A stretch of DNA of 17,017 nucleotides, taken from contig CAYGZM010000076.1 in assembly GCA_964354365.1 (NCBI GenBank), positions 1-17,017 of the forward strand, read 5' to 3'. Shown here in pieces: positions 1-7,563 of this stretch. Source of the stretch: CAYGZM01 sp964354365. GTDB taxonomy: Bacteria > Planctomycetota > Phycisphaerae > Sedimentisphaerales > Anaerobacaceae. The notes under the pieces are model-generated. The model had not been told where the DNA came from. It was given only the letters and a program-made list of their open reading frames with translations, and did not search any database. Position numbers and translations under genes: made by a program. How positions within the stretch are numbered: the stretch's first letter is position 1; each line of letters begins with the position of its first letter.

Positions 1-3000
1 TGGTGCGCCAGCCGCTCTTGCTGTCCCATTCGTTGGGGTCGGCGTTGTTGGGGTCTTTTATTGTCAGGGAGAATCCCATCCCGTCGGTGATATTGAACCA
101 GCCGTCCGAGTAGTCGAATTCAAGAATGGTGCTGTTCGTTATGTCATCGAGCTTGATATTCTCGCCGCCATTGGACAACTGGCCTTCATGTGGCCCTGCT
201 ACCAGCGCCCCCCCAGGCACGGTATAGCGCGATGCGAATGCTGCTTCGTTCTTCACCACTAACAGGTAACCTCCGGGCGATAGACTGATGCTCGGCAGGT
301 TCACATCTATCCCGTCCGTGAATTTCACCCCCTCCAGCGAAAGCGCCCCGGCCCCTATGTTCTTCATCTCGATGTACTCGAAGTCCTCGTCGTTGTACGG
401 GCTGCCTGGCTCGGGATTTGTTGGGTGATACATTATCTCGGTGATTCGCAGATACCGCTGCGCATTGCTCGGATTGCCGGGATAGGTCAAGGTGTCGATC
501 AGGTTGTCCTCCGCGTCGTAGAGGTTGATAGTCTCGCTCCAGCTGGATAGATGTCCCTTGTAGTTGCCCTGGACCAGGCGCTGTTCCCCACCCTTGGGGC
601 TGGTTGAGCGCCCTCGGAACGCCTTTGCACCGGGCGTGACGTACAGGCTGCCGGTCGCTGGTATGACCGTCCCGGGCGGGAATTCGTGTTCGACGGCGTC
701 GGCCAGCCGCCACCCGGATATATCCACAGCGTCCCAATTCGGATTCACCAGCTCGATGTATTCCTCGTCCTGGTTTCTTGACGGAGGATTGTATTCGATA
801 TCGCCGATATTGACTGTCACAACGGCGGGCTGAGCGTGCGGTATGCCCGCATTGTCCGGGTAGCCCGGGTTGTCAACGCTATGGTCCTCATAAAAATGCC
901 GCCGCCGAACCGGCAGATACTGCGTCTTTATCTTGTTGACCTCAGAATAGAAGGAAGAGCCGCCCAATTCGGTATTTACGGAGGCCGTCAGCTCGTCGAT
1001 CCTTTTCTCGTAGTACCGATCGCCTATCGGCGTGGCCGACGGCTGTAAGACCTGATCCATCACACTCCGCAGCCTGCGAACATACATCTGTTGCGATACA
1101 GGATTATCCAGCACCGCGTCGAAAAGCCGGTTCCACTGGTAGTCCACCTTCTGATGATTGCTGGCGCCAAAGAACGGGTGACTGGGGCTGCGAAGAACAT
1201 CGCCGGGCCAATCCGCATCAGCGACGATTCCGCCTATCCCGGAGTTGATTCCAAACGTCAGGTCTTTGTCCCACGGCAGCAGCATCCACTCGCCTGTCCC
1301 CTCGGTATCTCGATACGCAAAGTAGTTCTTATGGGTGTGGTCGTTTTCGTGAACGAGGGCCGACGCCGCCAGGAAGTTGATCACCGCAGGTACGTTGACA
1401 TTGTCAAATAAGTACTTATAACGATTCGGATTGTCCGGCGCAATCCCGTTGGCGAGCGCCTGAAGGTCGCTGAGGTCCTCATCCAGGCGCGTCACCTTCC
1501 TGACTGGTTGTTCGCCGCTGAGGTTCTTGTTCAGGTCGTTGTACATCTTGTACAGGGCCCCGTGCTCATCCAGCCCGACCCTTTGCAGGAGGTGACGGTC
1601 CGGCTGTTCGACCAACAAACGCACCGCCAGATAGCTCCCGTTTTCCCGGACGTGCATCGGAAAACAGATACTGCCCGCCTGCCCGGCGAGCGAATAAGTC
1701 TCCCAGGACAGGGGTTGACGAATATAGGCCGGGTCTGCTCCCTGCTCATTCAGATTTATCTCATCGACGCGAGGCTGATCGACCTGGAATCGGAAAAGAT
1801 GCCCATCGTTGAACTGGAATTTCCTCCCGTGTGTCGTGAATCCTCCACGCAGCCGAATAAAAACATTGTCGTAAAACTCGCCCAGGAAGTACACCGAGGC
1901 CCGGGTTCCCGTGCGGGTCCCGGCCGCGGACACATTCTGGACGAAGTACTGGAACACCGGCAGTTGAGTGTTGATGGAAGGATTCGTCACAACAGTACCG
2001 AAATACTCCGGCGAGTTCTGGCTGTCCAAGAACATCGGCTCTCGCGTCTCAGCCCCGCCGGTGTCTGTGGCAGTCACATACCAGCGAACCATATCGCCCG
2101 AAGAATACGCCGCGGCGGGAATGGTTGCGGTGAAGATGCCGTCGCCGGCCAGGACATCCGGGCCGACGCCGTTGTCCGCCATTGGAATTCGCACTTCTGC
2201 CCCGAAGCCGATGCGGTAGCCGAGACTGACCGCGTCAACCGGCCCGTATGTCTGCGATACCTCGGCTGTTATCGCCAGCTCGTCATTTTGATTCGGTGGA
2301 AGCGGGTCCTCGGTCACGTTGCGGACAGCCGGGCCGAGATTGGCGATCCCGGCGGCGTTGCTGTAACCCGGCGAGGGATAACGGAAGAAACCCTCGGCCA
2401 ACGACCCTATCACATTGCCGCCTGAGACTCGCTCGACGGTGAGCCGCGGCAGTATCAGGAGGTCCGTGCCGGTGATTCCGTAATTCAGGCCGTGTATTGC
2501 CAGGACATTCCGCCCGATGCGAAGGTGCGAGAGATACTCCTCCGGAAGCGGAAAATCAACGAAGTTCACCGCCTCGCTGTCATCATGCCCGAACTCCGCC
2601 CCGGATTGCCACGTCGGGCTGCTCGGGTCGTTCGCGCCGGTAACGCGTATGCTATTGTTCAAATATGCAATAAAGCCGTCGTCGTACTTCATCTGCAGAA
2701 CCAGGTTCCGCAGGCCGCTCAGGTCCGGGATTTCAAAGGGAATGCGAATATACACAGTCCGGTTGGCATTGTACATCTCGCCGACGTCCAGGCCCACCAG
2801 CCCCGGATAATCGTAGCCCACGCCGGTCCGCCCCTTCTTCCAGCCGGAGTGGTCGAAATTCGGGTCCGTCCAGCTTGATCCCAGCGAATCATTCTGAGGT
2901 ATCAGGGCGTATGCGTCCGTATCTTCATGGACCAGCTCTTCGGTTGTCCAAGTCGAGCTGCCCGGCGCCGCCAAGCCGTATGAGATGCCGGGGAACTGCT

Positions 3001-4648
3001 GAGGATAGTCGTGCGAATGCGCGACCGTCCTGCCGTCCGCCTTGACAAGAGCCAGGTAGCCCGCCTCGCTGCTGATATTGAAATCGGTGTGCAGCTCGCC
3101 TTCCGGGTCGTCGCGATCCTTTCCCGAAGCAAAAACGATTAGATACCCGTCGGGCCCAAGCGGAACATCCGGAAATTCCCAGCCGGTCAGGTCGTAAGGA
3201 TCGATAGTGAGATACCACCCCTTCAGCGATATCGTAAGATTTGTTGTGTTGTGCAGCTCGATCCAGTCGGACGAGTCGTCGTTTTCATCCAGCAGCTCTC
3301 CTGGCTCCAGCGGATATTTGCTGTTATTTATGGCCATGAGCTCATTGATGACCACCAACGGCCCCTCCTCTTTCCAGTGAGCCGCTAACAGGGAGTAATC
3401 GGTCATATCAACGCCGTCCTTGCCGTTCAGATCGCCGGGCGTGCCGCCGGCCAAACCCGAATCGACCAGCCAGTGCTCGGCCAGGATCAGCAAATCCGCC
3501 AGGTTGACGATGCAGTCCTTGTTCAGATTACCCACGGGGCACATCGACTCAACAACAGCGATGTGCACTAAATCAAACGCCTCGGCTTCCCCGTCGGTTG
3601 CATACAGCTTCAGCGTGTAGGGCCCAGAAACAGGGGGCAGCTCCACCGTCGGGTCCTCCACCAGCTCATTAGGGTCAAAAACCACGTCTTGCGGATTCAC
3701 ACCCGACGGACAGGCCTCCACGGACCACTCCATCGTAAGCCGTTCCGGGTAGTCCCCATAGTACCTTACGATTCCGTCGAGGTTGACGGTGGTGTTCGGA
3801 AGAATAACGATCCGGTCGTCTCCGGCATCCACCTCCGGGGGCCACCCGCCCGCCGGGACTCCGAGCAGCTCAATCTCAGCCACCTGCATACTGTTGGCGC
3901 CGCCCGGATTCCGAACAGCCGTGATTAGTAACTGGTAATGCGTATAAGCCGTCCCGTTTGGAAACTGGATGGGAGTGGTATTCTTCGTTTGTCGCTGCCA
4001 GGCGACCGCCCCTTTGAAATCGCTTATTTCTCCGCTGTGGATCAGCGTGTAAGGCCCGTTGATACTGCTGTTGGACCCATAAAGCTCATAAGCAATGGGG
4101 TCGCGCTCCTCGGCATCATTAGCTGTCGTGAAAGAAAGGCCGCCCACAATCGTGCCCGGCGTGGATGGTGTTACGCGAATACCCGTTGGCTGGGTGGCGC
4201 CTTTGAAGTGCAGGAACTTCGTGCCGACATTATCATCGATTGCAAGGGGCGGCGACTCAGCGCCGGGCCAGTCGTTGTCGTTCGGCGCCCCCACGACAAG
4301 GTCGCCCGGAGCCGTTATATCAGTCGGCGTATCGCCAAGAAGCGCCACGATGACGCCGCCCACCCACGAATCTGCCCCGGCGCCGGCCGGGCAGGCACAT
4401 AAGCCGACCAAGACCGAGAACAGCACAAAGACGGCTACCGGTATTCTGGCCGGTTCTTTTGTCTGCCCCCGCTGCTTCGTTTTCGCGAAGCAAAACGGCG
4501 GCGGCTGCACAAACCGATACGGTCGCCCGAACCGCTTGTAAGGATGGTTTGCCCCAAGGGCCCACCACGAAGGGGCCTTGCGGCTTGGCGGGGGAGCAGC
4601 CGGGGTGCGAAACAGCATCCACGCTATCTTCTTGATCAAATAAGTCAT
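1..4648 (-). CDS. Giant secreted CotH-kinase-family / lamin-tail-domain / dockerin-like protein (3' part beyond left edge)
   Basis: One frame stays open from ATG 4648 to the window edge (1549 codons, no stop), so the C-terminus is missing. Visible order: unusual basic N-terminal extension (1-68); hydrophobic export segment (about 69-88, followed by CPAGAGA); discoidin-like beta-sandwich (105-262); PKD-like stretch (268-360); two dockerin/EF-hand-like motifs (370-424, NLNKDCIVNLADL and GDLNGKDGVDMTDY); lamin-tail domain (about 430-510); jelly-roll-like module (about 570-720); CotH kinase core; two more lamin-tail domains (about 1276-1360 and from 1400). CotH hallmarks are IRLRGG near residue 934, NDHTHKNYF (1102-1110) and PWDKDLTFG (1125-1133). 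Bacillus CotH is an atypical protein kinase that phosphorylates spore-coat proteins; the substrate here is unknown. No good ribosome site precedes ATG 4648, so the start is less certain than the body. Surface or extracellular location is inferred. Confidence 0.9.
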   Translation of the reverse strand, partial: MTYLIKKIAWMLFRTPAAPPPSRKAPSWWALGANHPYKRFGRPYRFVQPPPFCFAKTKQRGQTKEPARIPVAVFVLFSVLVGLCACPAGAGADSWVGGVIVALLGDTPTDITAPGDLVVGAPNDNDWPGAESPPLAIDDNVGTKFLHFKGATQPTGIRVTPSTPGTIVGGLSFTTANDAEERDPIAYELYGSNSSINGPYTLIHSGEISDFKGAVAWQRQTKNTTPIQFPNGTAYTHYQLLITAVRNPGGANSMQVAEIELLGVPAGGWPPEVDAGDDRIVILPNTTVNLDGIVRYYGDYPERLTMEWSVEACPSGVNPQDVVFDPNELVEDPTVELPPVSGPYTLKLYATDGEAEAFDLVHIAVVESMCPVGNLNKDCIVNLADLLILAEHWLVDSGLAGGTPGDLNGKDGVDMTDYSLLAAHWKEEGPLVVINELMAINNSKYPLEPGELLDENDDSSDWIELHNTTNLTISLKGWYLTIDPYDLTGWEFPDVPLGPDGYLIVFASGKDRDDPEGELHTDFNISSEAGYLALVKADGRTVAHSHDYPQQFPGISYGLAAPGSSTWTTEELVHEDTDAYALIPQNDSLGSSWTDPNFDHSGWKKGRTGVGYDYPGLVGLDVGEMYNANRTVYIRIPFEIPDLSGLRNLVLQMKYDDGFIAYLNNSIRVTGANDPSSPTWQSGAEFGHDDSEAVNFVDFPLPEEYLSHLRIGRNVLAIHGLNYGITGTDLLILPRLTVERVSGGNVIGSLAEGFFRYPSPGYSNAAGIANLGPAVRNVTEDPLPPNQNDELAITAEVSQTYGPVDAVSLGYRIGFGAEVRIPMADNGVGPDVLAGDGIFTATIPAAAYSSGDMVRWYVTATDTGGAETREPMFLDSQNSPEYFGTVVTNPSINTQLPVFQYFVQNVSAAGTRTGTRASVYFLGEFYDNVFIRLRGGFTTHGRKFQFNDGHLFRFQVDQPRVDEINLNEQGADPAYIRQPLSWETYSLAGQAGSICFPMHVRENGSYLAVRLLVEQPDRHLLQRVGLDEHGALYKMYNDLNKNLSGEQPVRKVTRLDEDLSDLQALANGIAPDNPNRYKYLFDNVNVPAVINFLAASALVHENDHTHKNYFAYRDTEGTGEWMLLPWDKDLTFGINSGIGGIVADADWPGDVLRSPSHPFFGASNHQKVDYQWNRLFDAVLDNPVSQQMYVRRLRSVMDQVLQPSATPIGDRYYEKRIDELTASVNTELGGSSFYSEVNKIKTQYLPVRRRHFYEDHSVDNPGYPDNAGIPHAQPAVVTVNIGDIEYNPPSRNQDEEYIELVNPNWDAVDISGWRLADAVEHEFPPGTVIPATGSLYVTPGAKAFRGRSTSPKGGEQRLVQGNYKGHLSSWSETINLYDAEDNLIDTLTYPGNPSNAQRYLRITEIMYHPTNPEPGSPYNDEDFEYIEMKNIGAGALSLEGVKFTDGIDVNLPSISLSPGGYLLVVKNEAAFASRYTVPGGALVAGPHEGQLSNGGENIKLDDITNSTILEFDYSDGWFNITDGMGFSLTIKDPNNADPNEWDSKSGWRT
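4473..4600. repeat. Palindromic, repeat-like DNA inside the 5' coding part of the CotH gene
   Basis: A perfect 7-bp hairpin with a 6-nt loop lies at 4473-4492 (TGCTTCG/CGAAGCA). At 4572-4583 is the 12-mer GGGGCCTTGCGG, whose complement CCGCAAGGCCCC recurs exactly at 13861-13872 inside the PQQ-propeller gene; both copies continue with GTGG and GGGC after it. The stretch encodes the low-complexity residues between M1 and the hydrophobic segment at residue 69. Insertion of a mobile repeat is inferred, and one 12-mer is modest evidence. Confidence 0.4.
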
Positions 4649-5220
4649 CAAACAAACTCTACACGGAACATCCATCAGGGGCGATGTTTTACTCCGATTC
4701 GAAGCTTCAATTCAACAGGTCATGCGCGACAGGGGAAAGCATCTTTCTGCGGCGGTCTATAAAACACGCATCTTCATAATATCTCTTCGTAGCGCTACTA
4801 TGTTATTATATTAAGTTTGCAGGAGGATTTCCACCTTTTCCACGAGAATTGACGCTAAATAAGTACTGACAACCGCTCATGAAGACGGGCCAAGCAATAA
4901 GCAAGTGCCGAAAAAGGCTCAATTCCGGGCATGGTTCAAATGAGTCAAATTCCGGGTAACACTTGAAGGGAGTACATGCGATAATATCACCGACTCCCGC
5001 CCGATTATACCATTGCCCATGGACCACAGAGCCTTCGGAACTATTCTGCTTCATCCGGTTAATGAGTAGGTGGCCGTTGCAGGTCAGGGCCTTGGAGTCC
5101 TCTGGAGAGAAAAATCGTTTGGGCAGAGGGCCAAATTAGGGCAACCAGGGGGGTAATTTGGACCTCTGGGGCCCCGAACGATTTTTCTCGGTCTTCCGAG
5201 TGGCTAAGTACACCTATCCA
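4649..5220. other. Divergent intergenic region without a convincing gene
   Basis: This lies between the CotH gene and the doubtful small ORF. It holds a 10-bp perfect palindrome (GTAGCGCTAC, 4789-4798), an AT-rich patch (about 4797-4818) and the long hairpin at 5107-5189. No clear promoter could be placed for the CotH gene. ORFs here lack coding features, motifs or ribosome sites. Confidence 0.6.
5107..5189. repeat. 83-nt long inverted repeat (hairpin)
   Basis: Left arm 5107-5138 and right arm 5154-5189 are near-perfect reverse complements around a 15-nt spacer. Paired blocks are GAGAAAAATCGTT(T/C)GGG and CAGAGG(G/T)CCAAATTA; the right arm has four extra bases. No T-run follows on either strand, so a simple intrinsic terminator is unlikely. 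It could be a miniature inverted-repeat element or a structured RNA. It lies between the doubtful small ORF and the CotH upstream region. Confidence 0.75.
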
Positions 5221-5472
5221 TTATTCAGAAGAACCACTTTCCTGCGCAGGCATACCGGCGACGATTATCTGCATCTGCTGCGTTTCTTTCTCAACCACCG
5301 CCGCCTTGTCGCGACTGCCGCCCAGGTTGTCGCCTGCCCTGCGCTTAGCGTACTGATGATTTCCCCGGAAGGCCGGCCTGCACCGGAAAAAACTCGCCCC
5401 CAAAACAAATATTAGCGTGACACCACGGCCTCGCCCGGCCTTATAATTGGTGGAAGACGTTGATGCGCTCAT
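5221..5472 (-). CDS. Doubtful small ORF, possible short exported or membrane protein
   Basis: An 83-residue ORF with a short hydrophobic run (VTLIFVLGASFF, about residues 18-29) and a hydrophilic, charged C-terminal half (RDKAAVVEKETQQMQ). Codons in the second half end mostly in G or C, as in the neighbouring genes, which is the only positive sign. There is no good ribosome site before the ATG, no recognised family, and the Cys after the hydrophobic run does not form a proper lipobox. It is divergent from the VWA gene. It may be chance or a gene remnant. Confidence 0.25.
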   Translation of the reverse strand: MSASTSSTNYKAGRGRGVTLIFVLGASFFRCRPAFRGNHQYAKRRAGDNLGGSRDKAAVVEKETQQMQIIVAGMPAQESGSSE

Positions 5473-5522
5473 TGTGAACGCCCATGCACATGCCGGCAGC
5501 CAGTCAAATAAAAGGGGTGGAA

Positions 5523-6734
5523 ATGAGAAAAATAACAGTAATAACCCTTCTGACTATTCTATCAGTCGCCATCGGCACATCCAGAGCAGCGCCGGAAGGA
5601 CGGCCCGAGGACCACAGGGACGTTCCTCCCATCCCGCCGCCCTGGACTCGAAGGCCCCTCGTCCAGATTGCCATTGTGCTGGATGCCGGCCAAGGCATGT
5701 CCGGATTGATTCACCAGGTAAAAGCTGAAATCTGGCCCATCGTCAATGAAATGCTCTTCACGACCAAAGATACAAAGCCCCCCATAGTGCAGTTGGCGAT
5801 CCTCACTCAGGGCGGCTCCGAGAACCCGCTCAGAGATGCGGACACGCAGATTCTGACACCGTTCACAACAAATTATGATGCTATTTTCAGCCGGCTCAAT
5901 ATACTGCGAACCGGCAGCAACGGCACAGATGACTATGACCGGACGATTAGGGTCGCCCTGCAAAGGCTGCAATGGAGCCCCTACCCGGAGGACCTGAAAA
6001 TCCTTTTTGTGGTGGGTGACGGCTGGTTCACGCGCAGCGATGGCGCATTGGCCTCAGCTTGTCAGGAAGCCATCGATTCCGGGATCATCATCAATACGCT
6101 CTACTGCGGGGCCTACAAATTCGGCATCGATAAGCACTGGCCTGAAGCTGCCTACTGCGGCGCAGGACAATACACAGGCATCGATTACGTCCGGCGTCCC
6201 AAGTACACACAGACCCCCCTCGACAAGAAGATACTTGAACTAAACGAGGAGCTTAACGAAACGTACCGTCTGGACGCGGACCGCTGGGACGAATTGTGGA
6301 AGCAACAGCGCGACAGGGATAGAGAAGTCACTCTCGTCTCGAAGGAGGCGGCCTTTCAAAGAACTGTCACAAAAGCGGCCAAAGGATTGCTTATGGATGC
6401 AGCTTTCGCCCTCTTGAACGAGCAGACGGGGACCTGGGGGCTTGAGCCTGACATCCCCCTGGAGGACCTTCCCCCCATTACAACCGAGAAAGACCTGGCC
6501 CAGCTTCAGGAAAAGGCGCGGGCCCGCCGGGAAATCGAAGAACAAATCCTCCAATTCGCCGCACAGCGACGGGTATATCTGCTCGCCCATCAGCCGCAAT
6601 CAGAAAGCGCCCGCCCAACGCTCGGCCAGGCCGTCGTACAGGTCATCCGCGAGCAGGCCCAGGCCAAAGGTTTTCACCTCGCAACCCCTGATACATTCAT
6701 AAGACGCGATTCTGAACCCTCGCAAGGTCAATAG
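5523..6734 (+). CDS. Secreted von Willebrand factor A domain protein with degenerate MIDAS
   Basis: 403 residues. I chose ATG 5523 over the upstream ATG at 5484 because AAAGGGGTGG (5511-5520) lies just before it and the protein then opens with a signal peptide (1-22, cleavage near SRA/AP). The VWA domain spans about 46-225: VQIAIVLD then GLIHQVKAEIWPIVNEM, a threonine region (GSNGTDD, 131-137) and VVGDGW (163-168). The canonical DxSxS metal motif reads D54-A-G-Q-G58, so both serines are replaced, while D54, T135 and D166 remain. The tail is helical and charged (IPLEDLPP, then KARARREIEEQILQFAAQRR). To my knowledge this layout matches a planctomycete VWA family in which NETY follows the domain and a DLP motif precedes a coiled C-terminus. 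A role as an exported adhesion or scaffold protein is inferred; the partner is unknown. Confidence 0.88.
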   Translation: MRKITVITLLTILSVAIGTSRAAPEGRPEDHRDVPPIPPPWTRRPLVQIAIVLDAGQGMSGLIHQVKAEIWPIVNEMLFTTKDTKPPIVQLAILTQGGSENPLRDADTQILTPFTTNYDAIFSRLNILRTGSNGTDDYDRTIRVALQRLQWSPYPEDLKILFVVGDGWFTRSDGALASACQEAIDSGIIINTLYCGAYKFGIDKHWPEAAYCGAGQYTGIDYVRRPKYTQTPLDKKILELNEELNETYRLDADRWDELWKQQRDRDREVTLVSKEAAFQRTVTKAAKGLLMDAAFALLNEQTGTWGLEPDIPLEDLPPITTEKDLAQLQEKARARREIEEQILQFAAQRRVYLLAHQPQSESARPTLGQAVVQVIREQAQAKGFHLATPDTFIRRDSEPSQGQ

Positions 6735-6780
6735 AATTCAACTGATTCGATCACCCGCAATGATTCCTGTAGCCACGCCT

Positions 6781-6800
6781 CGGGGTTCTATTTGACCCCG
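6781..6800 (+). terminator. Possible terminator hairpin downstream of the VWA gene
   Basis: A GC-rich stem (CGGGGTT/GACCCCG, six Watson-Crick pairs plus a T-G pair) with a 6-nt loop lies 46 bases after the VWA stop. It lacks a clear T-run (CCATTTCG follows), so termination is only a guess. Confidence 0.35.
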
Positions 6801-6942
6801 CCATTTCGATTCATCGCACCGTCGTTTATGCACACCAATTCCAAATTCCGACTCAATTCTCTCATCGCCCCCCAACCGAAGCCAGATTCTCTCCAAGCAC
6901 CTTTACCCCACCAGACCTGTCCCCACCCCGTTTAGCCGTCGC

Positions 6943-7142
6943 CGGCAAGCCTGCCCTGAGCTTGCCGAAGGGGTGACGACCTTCTTATTCTGCACGCCCC
7001 GTGTGGCAGCCTCAAGCCCGTCCTGAGCTTGCCCGCCGCGGCGGGCTTGCCCAACCAAATCAATATCACTCAATCGCAAATCCACAATCCAAAATTGACG
7101 CGATGCGTCACCCTGAGCGAGCCGTAGGCAAGTCGAAGGGCC
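6943..7142. repeat. Cluster of short palindromic intergenic repeats
   Basis: Three related units are visible. First, CGGCAAGC-9 nt-GCTTGCCG (6943-6967, perfect 8-bp arms). Second, CAAGC-CCGTCCTGA-GCTTG (about 7013-7031), running into the perfect 16-nt palindrome GCCCGCCGCGGCGGGC (7031-7046). Third, CACCCTGAGCGAGCC...AAGTCGAAGGG (about 7110-7140). The first two share the core CAAGCCnGnCCTGAGCTTGCC. They resemble the CCTGAGC...CGAAGGG-type dispersed repeats seen in many environmental genomes. Confidence 0.65.
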
Positions 7143-7184
7143 TCTCGCGTTATCTCCGACCACGACTTGCGCGCGGATTAAGAT

Positions 7185-7211
7185 GGCCACGAAGGCACTA
7201 AGCCACCAAGG
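7185..7211. repeat. Short CCACGAAGG/CCACCAAGG repeat
   Basis: Two 9-mers, CCACGAAGG and CCACCAAGG, are separated by CACTAAG. This is the kind of low-complexity unit often dispersed in planctomycete and other environmental genomes. Only this copy is in the window, so its repeat status rests on general knowledge. Confidence 0.35.
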
Positions 7212-7563
7212 GCGCCAGGAGATCAGGATGTGGTCATTGACACCGTTGGATATGGCCACAGAGGGCAAATCGCGGCCTTCCTCCACGTGGGCAAGTGGGT
7301 CGGCCGGGAGACAAACGCGGGAGCGGGGGGACGCAGAATCTCGCGGAAATTGTAAATGCCAAGCACTAAATCCTAAACAATATCGAAATTCATACGTTCA
7401 AGTGACCTAAACATGCTTGGTTGCCGGGCGAAGGGGCGATATACTTGAGGAAAAGTGTTTGAAATCGATGAACGAATTAGAATGGTAATGCAGCTATCGG
7501 CTGCGGGAGACCTTTTTCTTTCATATCCTTAACGGCCCGCCATTCGTGACTGTCCATAGTTTC

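Larger units (their letters stand above)
6735..7563. other. Gene-free, repeat-rich stretch between convergent genes
   Basis: About 830 bases separate the 3' ends of the VWA gene and the YWTD-propeller gene. I see no credible CDS. The stretch holds a hairpin at 6781-6800, several short palindromic repeats at 6943-7142 and a CCACGAAGG/CCACCAAGG-type repeat near 7185-7211. Confidence 0.65.

Noticed and set aside
1508..2425. 305-codon open frame on the plus strand
   Set aside because: Antisense to the continuous CotH reading frame and without motifs; GC-rich codon bias creates such shadows.
4320..4655. 111-codon minus-strand ORF starting MFDDLF
   Set aside because: It overlaps the CotH start in another frame. 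The CotH frame carries the hydrophobic export segment and continues for 1549 codons.
4820..4850. GG-N10-GC pattern resembling a sigma-54 promoter, and a nearby TATAAT, upstream of the CotH gene
   Set aside because: The sigma-54 match is poor apart from the GG/GC pair, and TATAAT has no -35 at proper spacing; both are about 170 bases or more from the start.
4806..5054. 82-codon minus-strand ORF
   Set aside because: No ribosome site, no coding-like third-position bias and no motif.
6943..7215. CRISPR array
   Set aside because: The repeats are few, unequal, unevenly spaced and palindromic, with no uniform spacers and no cas gene.
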